A stretch of DNA of 58,482 nt, taken from NCBI GenBank assembly GCA_949840805.1, contig CATKXR010000025.1:1-58482 (forward strand), written 5' to 3'. The position numbers and the translations under genes were made by a program. Of this stretch, positions 27,478-37,015 are shown in pieces. The notes beneath the pieces were generated by a model that made no database searches, was not told where the DNA came from, and was given only the letters and a program-made list of their open reading frames with translations. Position 1 is the first letter of the stretch; every line of letters starts with the position of its first letter. The DNA comes from an uncultured Lachnospiraceae bacterium (GTDB lineage: Bacteria; Bacillota; Clostridia; Lachnospirales; Lachnospiraceae).

Positions 27478-28140
27478 ATGGAATTTGAATTGACAGCCTC
27501 TATGATGTGCGCCAATTACGGCAATTTGGAGCGTGAAGTGAAGGAATTGGAGGAAGGAGGAATCGACTCCTTCCATATTGATGTTATGGACGGGCGGTAT
27601 GTGCCGAATTTTGCCATGTCCTTAAACGACATGCGTTACATTGCATCTGCCGCTTCCAGGGCGGTCGATGTCCATCTCATGATTGAACATCCGAATAACT
27701 GTATTGACTTATTTTTAAGGAATCTGAGGAAAGGAGATACCGTATATATTCACCCGGAGGCAGAGTACCATCCATCCACCACTCTCCAGAAAGTGATCCA
27801 TGCAGAGATGATTCCGGGAATTGCCATCAATCCGGGGACTTCCGTGGAGACAGTCATGGAGATGCTTCGGATTGTCAAGAAGGTGCTTGTCATGTCAGTC
27901 AATCCGGGAAACGCGGGGCAGATGTACCTGCCTTATGTGGGAAAGAAGATTACAAAGCTTTTAGCGTTGAAAGAGGATATGGATTTTGAGATTTACTGGG
28001 ACGGAGCCTGCAGTGCAGATAAGATCATCGAGTATGCCCCTAAGGGGGTGAAAGGATTTGTGCTGGGGACGACCTTGTTGTTTGGGAAAGGAAGGCCATA
28101 TGGGGAGACTCTGCAGAATATACGGGAGCTGAAATTCTAA
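27478..28140 (+). CDS. Ribulose-phosphate 3-epimerase-family enzyme
   Basis: The 220-residue protein is a TIM barrel with Rpe landmarks: ASMMCANYGNL, HIDVMDGRYVPNF (metal His and Asp), VDVHLMIEHP, SVNPGNAGQ and YWDGACS in place of the usual VDGG. The metal ligands (His, Asp, His, Asp) all seem present. Canonical Rpe interconverts ribulose 5-phosphate and xylulose 5-phosphate; allulose-6-phosphate epimerase is a near relative. Because it closes a glycan operon that also has a KdsD-like isomerase, it probably supplies a special sugar phosphate rather than running the general pentose pathway. A strong bidirectional terminator follows. Confidence 0.75.
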   Translation: MEFELTASMMCANYGNLEREVKELEEGGIDSFHIDVMDGRYVPNFAMSLNDMRYIASAASRAVDVHLMIEHPNNCIDLFLRNLRKGDTVYIHPEAEYHPSTTLQKVIHAEMIPGIAINPGTSVETVMEMLRIVKKVLVMSVNPGNAGQMYLPYVGKKITKLLALKEDMDFEIYWDGACSADKIIEYAPKGVKGFVLGTTLLFGKGRPYGETLQNIRELKF

Positions 28141-28161
28141 CAAAGGAAATTAGCCCGTCCG

Positions 28162-28219
28162 GCAAAAGGAGGAGCTGCGCTGAAGTTATAAAATCTTCAA
28201 CGCGGCTCCCCCCTTTTGC
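28162..28219. terminator. Bidirectional terminator between the glycan locus and the chemoreceptor gene
   Basis: GCAAAAGGAGGAGC and GCTCCCCCCTTTTGC form the ends of a long hairpin with an inner CTGAAG/CTTCA helix and an AT loop. T-runs lie on both sides, so it can serve both converging genes. Confidence 0.7.
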
Positions 28220-28277
28220 TTCATTTTTATAAAATTTCATCTCTGCATCAAATTCAGCCTAAAATGATGTTTCTGAT

Positions 28278-30056
28278 CTAAATCGTCTTGCCGGAAACTC
28301 TTTGAAGTGCTCTCTGGTAATTTTCATTTGCTTCACGGATAAAGTTCTCATCATTCTCTTTCTCCGGCGGGATATAAGCGCGGCCCATCTTTCTCTGACG
28401 GAGGTTAAACCGGTTCATCTCCAGTTCAAGAAGCTTTGCGTTCTCCCTCATCTCACTGCTTGCGGCAGCGGCTTCTTCATTTACGGAAAGGTTGGAGTTG
28501 ATCGATTCATTGATCAGTTCCACCTGGGCGTGGATGCGGGAGATGGCATCTTCCTGTTTTGCAGATGCGTTTGAAATATTAGCGACGGTCTCAATAATGC
28601 TGTCAAGATCTTCTACAATATGCTGGAAGGTCTGAAATGCCTCGGAACTGGTCCGGCTTCCGTCTTTGGTCGCGCTCATGGTTGCTTCGATGAGAAGCTT
28701 GCTCTCATTGGCGGCATCTGCGCTCTTAAGAGCCAATACACGTACCTCATCAGCGACTACCGCAAATCCTTTGCCTGCTTCTCCGGCACGGGCGGCTTCC
28801 ACAGCCGCGTTGAGGGCAAGAATATTGGTCTGGAAGGCAATATCGTCAATCAGCTTGATTACATTGGCAATCTTCTGAGAAGATTTGTTGATTTCATCTA
28901 CCGACTCGACAAGCAGGGCCATCTTGGCGTTGCTGTCCTGCATATCCTGGCGCATGGATTGGGAAAGCTGGGTAGCATGCTCCATCTCCCTGGAATTCTG
29001 TATGACTAATTCCTTGGTTTCGTCTGTAGATTCAGTTAAGTCATTTACGGCTGAGGCCTGCTTTGATGCGGTGTCAGCCAGCATCTGGCTTGCATCCGCG
29101 ATATGCTGGGAGGCGTTTGCCACTGACATGGCAATCTTAATGATTTTTGCAAACATAAAGTCATTGGACTGGACAAGGTGGTACAAATTCTTGCCCAGAG
29201 AGTCTTCGTCGGAGCGGATATTGACAAATACTGTCATATCACCTTGCGCGAGACGTTTCACTACCTGCACGTTCTCATGGATGCTTGCTACCATTTTCTG
29301 GAACGAGCGGATCATGGAACCGATCTCATTGTCCTCATTGCCTGCCAGCATGCGTTTGTCAAATTCAATCTGGTCCGCGCCGTCAGAAAGCTTCTCTGAC
29401 CATTCGGCTACTGAGGTGATCGGGCCGGAAATCTGTTTTGCTGAACGGGTTCCGTAAAATACTGCGATCAGGAATCCGGCAAGAGCGCTTACAATGCACA
29501 AAATGATCATGCCCATGATCAGGCGGTCCAGTTCTTCGGTGGTTTTGTTGGCAAGGTTTTCATATTCATTGGATATGACATTCAGGCCGGCTATGACCTG
29601 TTGGGTCAAAGGTTTGATCTCTTCATTGAATCGTGCATAGGCAGTTTCTCTGTCGGTCTTTGCAAGCAGAAGAATCTCGGACGCCTGGGTATGCATCTTT
29701 TCGTGAGGCGCCTTGATGGAATTAAGGGTGTTTTGGATCACCGCATTGGAGAGGTCGTCATCATTGGCATTTGCCATCCACTGGCCTAAAAGGCAGGTAT
29801 TAGGATCCAGGCTTCCTGTAAAATCCGTTCCGTTTTGGATACATTCATTAAAAAGCTCCAGCCATTCATAATGCTTGGCTAAGGCAGCCTGGGTACTGGC
29901 CTGATTATCCCGGTTGCCAGATACGGTGTGGTAATCTTTGTTGACCCGTATCAGTGAGATCAGAGAAATCACTACCAACAGACACATTACCCAGATGACA
30001 CGGCTGTATCCGGACAAGATTTGCTTGCGGATAGATCTTACACCTTTTTTCTTCAT
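28278..30056 (-). CDS. Methyl-accepting chemotaxis protein with CZB-like sensor
   Basis: The 592-residue receptor has a membrane helix (about 20-38), a roughly 145-residue extracellular helical sensor, a second helix (about 185-208), a HAMP domain and a long cytoplasmic signalling hairpin with the hallmark [16 protein letters not shown]. The sensor carries [15 protein letters not shown] and HEKMH, matching the His-x-x-x-Trp, Cys-x-x-Gly-x-Trp and His pattern of chemoreceptor zinc-binding (CZB) domains. That would make it a zinc or oxidant sensor, placed outside the membrane here. It is a single-gene unit with its own promoter, and its partner Che proteins are not in the window. Confidence 0.85.
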   Translation of the reverse strand: MKKKGVRSIRKQILSGYSRVIWVMCLLVVISLISLIRVNKDYHTVSGNRDNQASTQAALAKHYEWLELFNECIQNGTDFTGSLDPNTCLLGQWMANANDDDLSNAVIQNTLNSIKAPHEKMHTQASEILLLAKTDRETAYARFNEEIKPLTQQVIAGLNVISNEYENLANKTTEELDRLIMGMIILCIVSALAGFLIAVFYGTRSAKQISGPITSVAEWSEKLSDGADQIEFDKRMLAGNEDNEIGSMIRSFQKMVASIHENVQVVKRLAQGDMTVFVNIRSDEDSLGKNLYHLVQSNDFMFAKIIKIAMSVANASQHIADASQMLADTASKQASAVNDLTESTDETKELVIQNSREMEHATQLSQSMRQDMQDSNAKMALLVESVDEINKSSQKIANVIKLIDDIAFQTNILALNAAVEAARAGEAGKGFAVVADEVRVLALKSADAANESKLLIEATMSATKDGSRTSSEAFQTFQHIVEDLDSIIETVANISNASAKQEDAISRIHAQVELINESINSNLSVNEEAAAASSEMRENAKLLELEMNRFNLRQRKMGRAYIPPEKENDENFIREANENYQRALQRVSGKTI

Positions 30057-30151
30057 TTCTAATTTCCCCTTTTTGTGCTGACATTGAATATAGTTAAAGC
30101 ATTGAAATACTTGCAGAATGAACCCTGCAAAATAGGAATCATTCTTTCTTT

Positions 30152-30180
30152 ACTATAGCAGAATCTTCCTGTTTGGTCAA
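30152..30180 (-). promoter_or_regulatory. Sigma-A promoter of the chemoreceptor gene
   Basis: On the minus strand TTGACC and TATAGT are separated by exactly 17 bp, about 95 bp before the start codon at 30056. No flagellar sigma-28 signature was seen. Confidence 0.7.
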
Positions 30181-30259
30181 GTGCGGATTCCATAGTAAGA
30201 TTTATGGAAAAGGAAACAATGCAGCAATCAAGGGGAAGAAGGGGCTCCCCATTTCCTGA

Positions 30260-31915
30260 TTATTTTATGGTAATCCTTCCCAGGCCGGAGGGATTGGCAT
30301 ATTCTGCCCCAACCGTGCCGCCGAGATAGTCCCTTATATAGGTAGTGATGGTGTCCACATCCACCATAACCTCATCCCTTAAAAGCGGGCAGGAAGGGAA
30401 CATGCTCATGCCGTCGCCACCGGATTTCAGCCAGTAATTGTGAGAGGCCAGGGTGTAGGTTTTGTCCAGTTCAAGGGGTTCATCACCTACATAGATGTCT
30501 TTTACCCGGTATTCTCCGGAAACGCCCGTAAAATTGCCTCTTTCATCGGTTTGGACGTGGGAGGGGACGGAGGTGTCAATGGTATAGGCCAGGCCTGATA
30601 CGTGGATAAAGCCGCCGTTTTCTTCCGGGCAGTACCGTGCTCCCATTTCCAGGGCGTCTTTTATCTGCTGGCCTGTGATTTCTACCATGCAGATCATATT
30701 TCCAAAGGGATAGACCTTTAAGGCATCCTCAAAGGTAATGTCTCCGGCTTCTATGCTGGCGCGGATTCCGCCTCCGTTGACAAATCCGATATCGGCGCCT
30801 AGCAGGATCCGGTAGGCATCGGCACAGAAGTCTCCTAAATTGGTCTCTGAATTTCTGACAGCCCGGCTGCCGGTGGCAGGATTCTCTGCCGTCAGTTTAA
30901 CATCTGTACGGCCAAGGACAGTCTTTAAAGATTCCTCATATTGGGATTTAACCTGGGCAATGGCTTCAGCCATCTCCGGATCCGCCTGAGCTTTTCCATC
31001 CTGCCCTGGAACAGAATCCACCATATCCATAGTGATTTCTCCTGAGGGGGCAATGGTCATTTTCCCGATATGGGTGAATTTTGTCCCTGTCTGTGCCAGG
31101 GGGATCAGTACGCCGTCCTTGTTGGGGGCTTTTTCCATATAAGTTTCATGGGAATGTCCGTCAATAACTGCGTGAATGCCATTGGTGTGGGCAATAACGC
31201 TTTTGGAAGTCCAGCAGCTTTTCACGCCCTCGTTTCCAAGGTGGGCTACAAGGATGACATAATCCGCACCTGCGTCCGTGGCAGCGTCCACGGCCTTTTG
31301 GATCTGGCCGTAAAGGGCTTCGCCGGTTTCATCTCCGCACAGGTCATAAATATAGTTCCCGGAACCGTCCTGGAAGTAGGTTGGTGTGGACTTGGTGATG
31401 CTCTCTGGCGTGGTGACGCCTACATAAGCGACCGTTACATCATCGTAGCGGATCAGTTTATAGGGTTCCAATACGGTCTCCCGGGCAGGCCCGGTCAGCA
31501 GGTTGCAGGAATAATAGCCTCCGTTCAGGCGGGATGAGAGTGTAAGAAGACGGTCCATCCCATAGTCAAATTCATGATTTCCAGGAATGGCAAAATCATA
31601 ACCGGCCTGGTTCATCAGGCGGATTATGGCATAACCCTCCGTCAAGGTCCCTACCGGCGCGCCCTGTATGGCATCCCCCGCATCTACCAGGGTAACATAG
31701 GGGGTGGAAGCCTTTACCTGCTTTTCGTAAGCGGATACGCCTTCAAAGCCAAGATTGTCTTCGATTCCGCAGTGGGTGTCATTGGTGTGGATGATCACGA
31801 TGTCCTGGTCGATGGCAAAGGCCGGCATGGCGGCCATGGCCGCTGCTGCGGCGCCCAAGGCGGCTGACAGGAACATATTTGCGAATTTATTTCTAAAGTT
31901 CCTAAAGTGCCTCAT
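30260..31915 (-). CDS. Exported 5'-nucleotidase / cyclic phosphodiesterase family protein
   Basis: The 551-residue protein has a signal peptide (SAALGAAAAAMAAMPAFA), then the metallophosphatase motifs IIHTNDTHCG, DAGDAIQG, PGNHEFDYG and the downstream GHSHE. The second half is the 5'-nucleotidase C-terminal domain (FVNGGGIRASIEAGDI, YPFGNMICMVEITG). Such enzymes take phosphate from nucleotides or related esters outside the cell, for phosphate and nucleoside salvage. ATG 31915 has AAAGGAGA before it; an earlier in-frame start (31996) would put 27 extra residues before the signal peptide. It is monocistronic and reads away from the histidine kinase gene. Confidence 0.85.
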   Translation of the reverse strand: MRHFRNFRNKFANMFLSAALGAAAAAMAAMPAFAIDQDIVIIHTNDTHCGIEDNLGFEGVSAYEKQVKASTPYVTLVDAGDAIQGAPVGTLTEGYAIIRLMNQAGYDFAIPGNHEFDYGMDRLLTLSSRLNGGYYSCNLLTGPARETVLEPYKLIRYDDVTVAYVGVTTPESITKSTPTYFQDGSGNYIYDLCGDETGEALYGQIQKAVDAATDAGADYVILVAHLGNEGVKSCWTSKSVIAHTNGIHAVIDGHSHETYMEKAPNKDGVLIPLAQTGTKFTHIGKMTIAPSGEITMDMVDSVPGQDGKAQADPEMAEAIAQVKSQYEESLKTVLGRTDVKLTAENPATGSRAVRNSETNLGDFCADAYRILLGADIGFVNGGGIRASIEAGDITFEDALKVYPFGNMICMVEITGQQIKDALEMGARYCPEENGGFIHVSGLAYTIDTSVPSHVQTDERGNFTGVSGEYRVKDIYVGDEPLELDKTYTLASHNYWLKSGGDGMSMFPSCPLLRDEVMVDVDTITTYIRDYLGGTVGAEYANPSGLGRITIK

Positions 31916-32024
31916 AGGTTGTCTCCTTTCGCGTTTGTGTGAATGGTTTCTTTGTGAAATGGTATTACTAAAGATATGTTCACTAATCAGGGACAAGTGT
32001 CTTTAATAGATGAACAATAATTTT

Positions 32025-32052
32025 ATTATAGCAGAAATTGTAAAAAATTCAA
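32025..32052 (-). promoter_or_regulatory. Sigma-A promoter of the nucleotidase gene
   Basis: Minus-strand TTGAAT and TATAAT are separated by 16 bp, 110 bp before the start codon at 31915. Confidence 0.6.
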
Positions 32053-32154
32053 GAATGGTAAAAAATTAATGCGATTTAAGAGCATATTAGAAAAAATATT
32101 CGTAAAAGTTCAACGGTTACGCAGACTCTTCCGAATATAAAATCCACATTGGTT

Positions 32155-32183
32155 TTGACTTTAAAAAGCAATAGTGGTATATT
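32155..32183 (+). promoter_or_regulatory. Sigma-A promoter of the hybrid kinase operon
   Basis: TTGACT (32155-32160), a 17-bp spacer and TATATT (32178-32183) precede the kinase gene by about 65 bp. Confidence 0.6.
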
Positions 32184-32247
32184 TTTCATAATGATGTTAT
32201 TATAAGGTTTTTATAGTATTAAGAGGGAATGCCGGCTGAGACGGCAG

Positions 32248-34842
32248 ATGGAGAGAAAGATGAAGAAGATATGGGAAAGGCGCAGGAAAAACAAAGGGCT
32301 TCCTTTGATTATTTCTGTTATATTGATTTTTAGTGTTTTGGGGGCGGTTGTGTTTTCCGTGTCAAGGAAGATTTCCAGGGAGATGTCTGCTTCCGCTATC
32401 CACAACTTAAGCGAGAGCCTGGGTTTAATCAAAGGCACTCTTGAGGTCATTTTAAGCAAGGAGGCGGAGTTCCAGAAACTGATAGCCCGGGAAATTGCCA
32501 TGGTGGAGGATCCAAAAGGATTTATCCGGTCTTATGACAAGAACAGGACTATGGTGAAGCTTTCCCTGATCCTGTCAGGAGAGGATGAAGGCATTTCCAA
32601 TACAGGTGAGGGTTTTTCTGAGGAAGAGCTGGATTTTTCCGCAGGTAAGACGGTGGAGGGCCTTCCGGTTTCTCAATCTTATCTGAATGACCTGGGTACA
32701 TGGGCATATACGATAAAGTGTCCTGTGGTGAAAGGCGGCCAGGAAATAGCAGTCCTTTATATCGAGTATATATATGATGATTTCGACGAGGCTTTGCCTG
32801 GAAGTTTTTATAATGGCAAAGCCATGCTTTATATTATGGATACGGAAAGCGAAAGGTTTGTGTTAAAGCCGAAAGGGATGGGAGAACGGAGTGCAGGCCA
32901 TTTGAACCTGCAGGATTTTTACCGGGCCAACAACATAATGGACGAGGGTCTTCAGGCCGAGGTAGAGGCCAATCTGGATGCAGGAGGAAATATGATGTTT
33001 TATCATGACATCCGGGAAAAGGAGTCTTTGCTCTACATGTGGGCAGTCAACGGCGGGGAGGTCTATCTGATCGGCTATGTGCCGATAGAAGCGATCCAGC
33101 AGGAAGGAAAAACGGTAAACCAGAACCTTATGATTGTGGTTGCGGTCATGCTGGCGGTGTTTTTTCTTTGCTGTATCTTATATTATTTTTATCAGAGGCA
33201 GCAGAATAAAATCAGAAGGGAGAGGGAGGAGGAACGGGAAATCCATAATAAGCAGCTGGCGGAAGCGCTGCAGGCCGCCCAGATTGCCAGCCGGTCAAAG
33301 ACGACGTTCCTTTCTAATATGTCCCATGATATCCGTACACCTATGAATGCAATCCTTGGTTTTACGACCTTGCTTGCCAAGGATGCAGACAATCCGGCAA
33401 AGGTACGGGAATATACCAAAAAGATTACGGCGTCCGGCCAGCATCTGCTCAGCTTGATCAATGATGTGCTGGATGTGTCCAAAATCGAGAGCGGCAAAGT
33501 GGTGCTGACCATTGGGGAGTTTACTTTAAATGACCTGGTGTCCTCTGTAGACGCCATCATCCGCCCTATGGCGGATGCCAGGGATCAGGCTTTTGAAGTG
33601 TCGGTTACTGGCATTAAGCATGAGTATTTGGCAGGAGATGAGACCAGGATCAACCAGATTTTGATCAACCTTCTTTCTAATTCGGTGAAATACACCCCCA
33701 GAGGAGGCCATATCTGGTTCCGCATAATTGGAATGAAACAGTTTTCCAGGCAGTATGAACGGATCCGTATTGAGGTGGAGGACGATGGCTATGGCATGAC
33801 GCCGGAATACTTAAAGACCATTTTTGAGGCGTTTACCAGGGCGGAAAACAGTACGACCAACAAGGTGCAGGGTACGGGCCTGGGCATGGCTATTACAAAA
33901 AATATCGTGGAGCTTATGGGAGGAACCATAGAGGTGTCCAGCCAGGTGGATAAGGGAACCTTGTTTGTGGTGGAATTGGAGCTTCGGATACCGGAATGCG
34001 AGACGGACAAGGAGTTTTGGGAAAAGAGGGGGATTTCCCGGATTCTGGCAGTGGATGATGACCCGGAGATCTGCAGGGGTATCCGGATGCTTATGAAGGA
34101 GACGGGGGTATCTGTGGATGCGGCCTTTAAGGGGGAAGATGCTATCCGGATGGTCCGGGAGGCTGTGGATGCCGGACAGAAATATGACATGGTTCTGATG
34201 GATTGGAGAATGCCGGGAATGGACGGCATAGAGACTGCCAAAAAGCTCTTGGCCACAGTGTCAAAGCCGGTGCCGGTTATGTTTTTGACTGCTTATGCCG
34301 GAGATGGGATGGAGGAAGCCTTTGGGATAGGAGGCATGGGTGTCCTTGCCAAACCGTTTTTTGTCTCTGCGTTTAAAGAAAAAATATTGGAAATGCAGAA
34401 CAGGCAGGATCCCCATGGCCCGGTATCTCAGGCGGAAAACAATAACAGCATCGAGGGACTGCATCTGCTGGTAGCGGAGGATAATGAGATCAATGCAGAG
34501 ATCCTTTCTGAGCTTCTGGATGTGGAGGGAGCCGGCTGTGAGATCATAGAAAACGGAAAACTTGCGGTGGAACGTTTTGCGCGTTCTTCTGAAGGAGAGT
34601 TTGACGCTATCCTGATGGATGTCCAGATGCCGGTTATGAACGGTTATGAGGCATCCAGAGCCATCCGGGCATTAGGGCGGAAGGATGCAGGGACTATCCC
34701 CATTATCGCCATGACTGCCAATGCTTTTGCAGAGGATGTAAAGGATGCCTTAGACGCAGGGATGGATGTCCATATCGCCAAGCCGATCGATATGGAATTG
34801 TTAAAGAAAACTTTGAATCAATGGACACAAAGAAAGGAATAA
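32248..34842 (+). CDS. Hybrid sensor histidine kinase with two receiver domains
   Basis: The 864-residue protein has a membrane helix (about 20-42), an extracellular sensor of some 240 residues, a second helix (about 292-314), a coiled linker, and HisKA with SNMSHDIRTP (phospho-His 360). An ATPase domain follows (NLLSNSVKYTP, then GTGLGMAI). Two receivers end the chain, with phospho-Asp at 652 (LMDWRMPG) and 791 (LMDVQMPVMNG). There is no Hpt domain and no DNA-binding output, so it must signal through a separate partner. ATG 32260 with GGAGAG just upstream is an equally good start. The solute-binding lipoprotein gene follows 7 bp later and may be its ligand-binding partner. Confidence 0.85.
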   Translation: MERKMKKIWERRRKNKGLPLIISVILIFSVLGAVVFSVSRKISREMSASAIHNLSESLGLIKGTLEVILSKEAEFQKLIAREIAMVEDPKGFIRSYDKNRTMVKLSLILSGEDEGISNTGEGFSEEELDFSAGKTVEGLPVSQSYLNDLGTWAYTIKCPVVKGGQEIAVLYIEYIYDDFDEALPGSFYNGKAMLYIMDTESERFVLKPKGMGERSAGHLNLQDFYRANNIMDEGLQAEVEANLDAGGNMMFYHDIREKESLLYMWAVNGGEVYLIGYVPIEAIQQEGKTVNQNLMIVVAVMLAVFFLCCILYYFYQRQQNKIRREREEEREIHNKQLAEALQAAQIASRSKTTFLSNMSHDIRTPMNAILGFTTLLAKDADNPAKVREYTKKITASGQHLLSLINDVLDVSKIESGKVVLTIGEFTLNDLVSSVDAIIRPMADARDQAFEVSVTGIKHEYLAGDETRINQILINLLSNSVKYTPRGGHIWFRIIGMKQFSRQYERIRIEVEDDGYGMTPEYLKTIFEAFTRAENSTTNKVQGTGLGMAITKNIVELMGGTIEVSSQVDKGTLFVVELELRIPECETDKEFWEKRGISRILAVDDDPEICRGIRMLMKETGVSVDAAFKGEDAIRMVREAVDAGQKYDMVLMDWRMPGMDGIETAKKLLATVSKPVPVMFLTAYAGDGMEEAFGIGGMGVLAKPFFVSAFKEKILEMQNRQDPHGPVSQAENNNSIEGLHLLVAEDNEINAEILSELLDVEGAGCEIIENGKLAVERFARSSEGEFDAILMDVQMPVMNGYEASRAIRALGRKDAGTIPIIAMTANAFAEDVKDALDAGMDVHIAKPIDMELLKKTLNQWTQRKE

Positions 34843-34849
34843 AAGGATT

Positions 34850-36157
34850 GTGAAAAGAAGAGTGAAAAGAAAGCTGGCGGTATGCCTGGCAGGAGCTGCC
34901 GTAATGTCGCTGGCAGGATGCGGGATGAAACCGGAGGAGCCCAGGAACCTGATTTTTGCGGGCGGAGAAGAAAAAAGGGTGGTTAATTTATTTGGCCCTA
35001 TGGAAAAGTCCAATCCGGATGCAGAGAACGTCTTAAGAAATGCATTTGACGTAACAGTCGGCATAGCGGAGGAAAAGTTCGGCCTTACTGTGGAATACAG
35101 GACCTACACGGCGGAAAATTATCAGGAGAAAACCTATGATGACGTAGCTCTTGACCGGGCGCGCAATAATATGGATGATTTATACCTGCTGAATCCTGAC
35201 ACGATCCAGATTCTGGGGGAGGAAGGGAAGCTTTTAGATTTGTCCGGGCTTGACTGTGTAAAGAACCTGCGGGAGGTGGTAAAGACAGCCAACACGATTG
35301 ATGGGAAGCTGGTGGCCATTCCACAGGAGGTGGTGGCTTACGGGCTGTTCATAAACAAGGATATGTTTGATCAGTATGGCATTTCCCTGCCCAATACGCC
35401 GGAAGAGTTCTTGGAATGCTGCCGGGTGTTTAAGGAGAACGGGATCGAGACGCCGGTGGGCGCCAACCGCTGGTGGCTGGAAACTTTTGTGTTTGCCCAG
35501 GCATTTGCAGAGCTGTACAATGGGGGACATACAAAGGAGGAGATAGAGGCTCTTAACAAGGGAGAAAGCAAGTACAGTGATTATATGCGTCCTGGTTTTG
35601 AATTTCTTCAGGAGATGATTGATAAAGGCTATATTGATGCCAAAACCGCCTATACTTATGAAGCGATTGAGGGAGAGGGGCCGGATTTTCTGGCCCAGAA
35701 GACTCCTATCGTGATGGCGTACTGGGGAGCGGCTAATACGAAGACCGCTTATGGGAACACGGATTTTGAAATGCAGGTGATAGGGTTTCCCAGCAGCTTA
35801 GGCCAGATGCCGGTAGTTCCCATTACCGGATACGGCATCAGCGCCAGCGCGGAGCATCTGGAGGATACGAAAAACGTCCTGGATGTGATTCTTTCTGACG
35901 AGGCGCTTCAGCAGTACGCAGAGATCAACAAGGTGATCAGCTCATCGAAAAATGTGGAAGTGAACTGCATTCCTGCATTAAAGCCTCTTAACGACCGGAT
36001 TGAGGAAAATATATATGTGCTTGCCTCCAACGCAAATATGAAGATGGAGCAGTGGGGGAATACCTGCCTGGTTGTGCGGATGCTGCTTGGCGGCGCCACG
36101 GTGGATGAATGTATGGCGGAGCTTGACCGGTTGCAGGAGGAGTCCATAAGGAAATAG
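34850..36157 (+). CDS. Extracellular solute-binding lipoprotein, ABC family 1 type
   Basis: The 435-residue protein has a lipoprotein signal peptide ending in SLAGCGM (lipidated Cys). The mature part has the two-lobe pattern of sugar-binding proteins: GKLVAIPQEVVAYGLFINKDMFDQYGI, EFLECCRVF and PVGANRWW. The start is GTG 34850, with a second GTG at 34862. No permease or ATPase genes follow. It lies 7 bp behind a hybrid kinase, so it more likely serves as a ligand-binding component of that sensor than of a transporter, although it could pair with a distant transporter. Confidence 0.75.
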   Translation: MKRRVKRKLAVCLAGAAVMSLAGCGMKPEEPRNLIFAGGEEKRVVNLFGPMEKSNPDAENVLRNAFDVTVGIAEEKFGLTVEYRTYTAENYQEKTYDDVALDRARNNMDDLYLLNPDTIQILGEEGKLLDLSGLDCVKNLREVVKTANTIDGKLVAIPQEVVAYGLFINKDMFDQYGISLPNTPEEFLECCRVFKENGIETPVGANRWWLETFVFAQAFAELYNGGHTKEEIEALNKGESKYSDYMRPGFEFLQEMIDKGYIDAKTAYTYEAIEGEGPDFLAQKTPIVMAYWGAANTKTAYGNTDFEMQVIGFPSSLGQMPVVPITGYGISASAEHLEDTKNVLDVILSDEALQQYAEINKVISSSKNVEVNCIPALKPLNDRIEENIYVLASNANMKMEQWGNTCLVVRMLLGGATVDECMAELDRLQEESIRK

Positions 36158-36303
36158 GATAAAAAACGAAGTTTTTGATAAAAAAGGAATATTCGAAGGA
36201 AACCCGTCATATTATCTTACCAGAAGATGCTGTGTTTTATTTGTGGAAAAGGACATGCTTTTCTTTTGCCGTATTTTCATAATAAAAAAGCGAGGGTAAG
36301 AGG

Positions 36304-36951
36304 ATGGGAAAAAAGAATAGAGGTTTTTTTGTTTTGGCTGCATGGATGATGGTATTTTCTGTGGGGAGCAGCCAAATGGTTTTGGCAGAAAAAAGAATGG
36401 AGGGGGAGGAGGCCGTGGAAGCCGGGGAGGCAGGGCAAGAAGCGGTAAATGGTTATATTTTTATAGGGGACAGCCGTTTTGTGGGGATGGACCAATTCTG
36501 CAGGATCAGCAGCGAGCCGGGCTGTTTTGTGTTTGCGAAATCGGGGGCAGGCTATAAATGGATGACCGATTTCGGGATTCCTGCCGCTGACGCCGCTATG
36601 GAAAATCATCCGGAGATTACAGACTGGACTATAATTTCCGGATTTGGCATCAATGACCTTCACAATGCGGAAAAATACGCAGATGCGTACCGCTTGCTGT
36701 CAGAGCAGGTACGCATGATTGTCTTATCCGTGAATCCGGTCGGCAAAGGCAGCAGGGTGAGAAACAGTGATATTATCAGATTTAACGGGACGATAGCAGA
36801 GACAGAAGGAATCGAATATTTAGATACGTATACCTTTTTGGCGGAGACGGGTTTTTATGCCAGGGACGGAGTCCATTATGACAGGGCAACCTGTCAGAAG
36901 ACGTGGGAGTATATGAAGGAGGACGACAGGATATTTGTGAAACAGCCATAG
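36304..36951 (+). CDS. Secreted SGNH/GDSL-type esterase-like protein
   Basis: The 215-residue protein has a signal peptide (MVFSVGSSQMVLA) and an acidic linker. It then carries SGNH blocks: IFIGDSRFVGMD (nucleophile Ser), ISGFGINDLHNA (block III Asn) and ARDGVHYD (Asp-His pair). The block II Gly is probably in the AKSGAGY segment. This supports an active esterase/acyltransferase outside the membrane, perhaps acting on wall or surface polysaccharides. The ribosome site is AAGAGG. It is separated from the upstream lipoprotein by 146 bp and followed by a perfect hairpin. Confidence 0.75.
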   Translation: MGKKNRGFFVLAAWMMVFSVGSSQMVLAEKRMEGEEAVEAGEAGQEAVNGYIFIGDSRFVGMDQFCRISSEPGCFVFAKSGAGYKWMTDFGIPAADAAMENHPEITDWTIISGFGINDLHNAEKYADAYRLLSEQVRMIVLSVNPVGKGSRVRNSDIIRFNGTIAETEGIEYLDTYTFLAETGFYARDGVHYDRATCQKTWEYMKEDDRIFVKQP

Positions 36952-36964
36952 GTGCTTAAGAAAG

Positions 36965-36993
36965 TTAAGGGCTGCCGGGGAGGCAGCCCTTAA
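36965..36993. terminator. Bidirectional hairpin between convergent genes
   Basis: TTAAGGGCTGCC and GGCAGCCCTTAA pair perfectly around a short GGGGA loop. It lies between the stops of the esterase gene and the bacteriohemerythrin gene. A long T-run is lacking. Confidence 0.6.
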
Positions 36994-37015
36994 TCATTAG
37001 GATTGATTCATAAAG

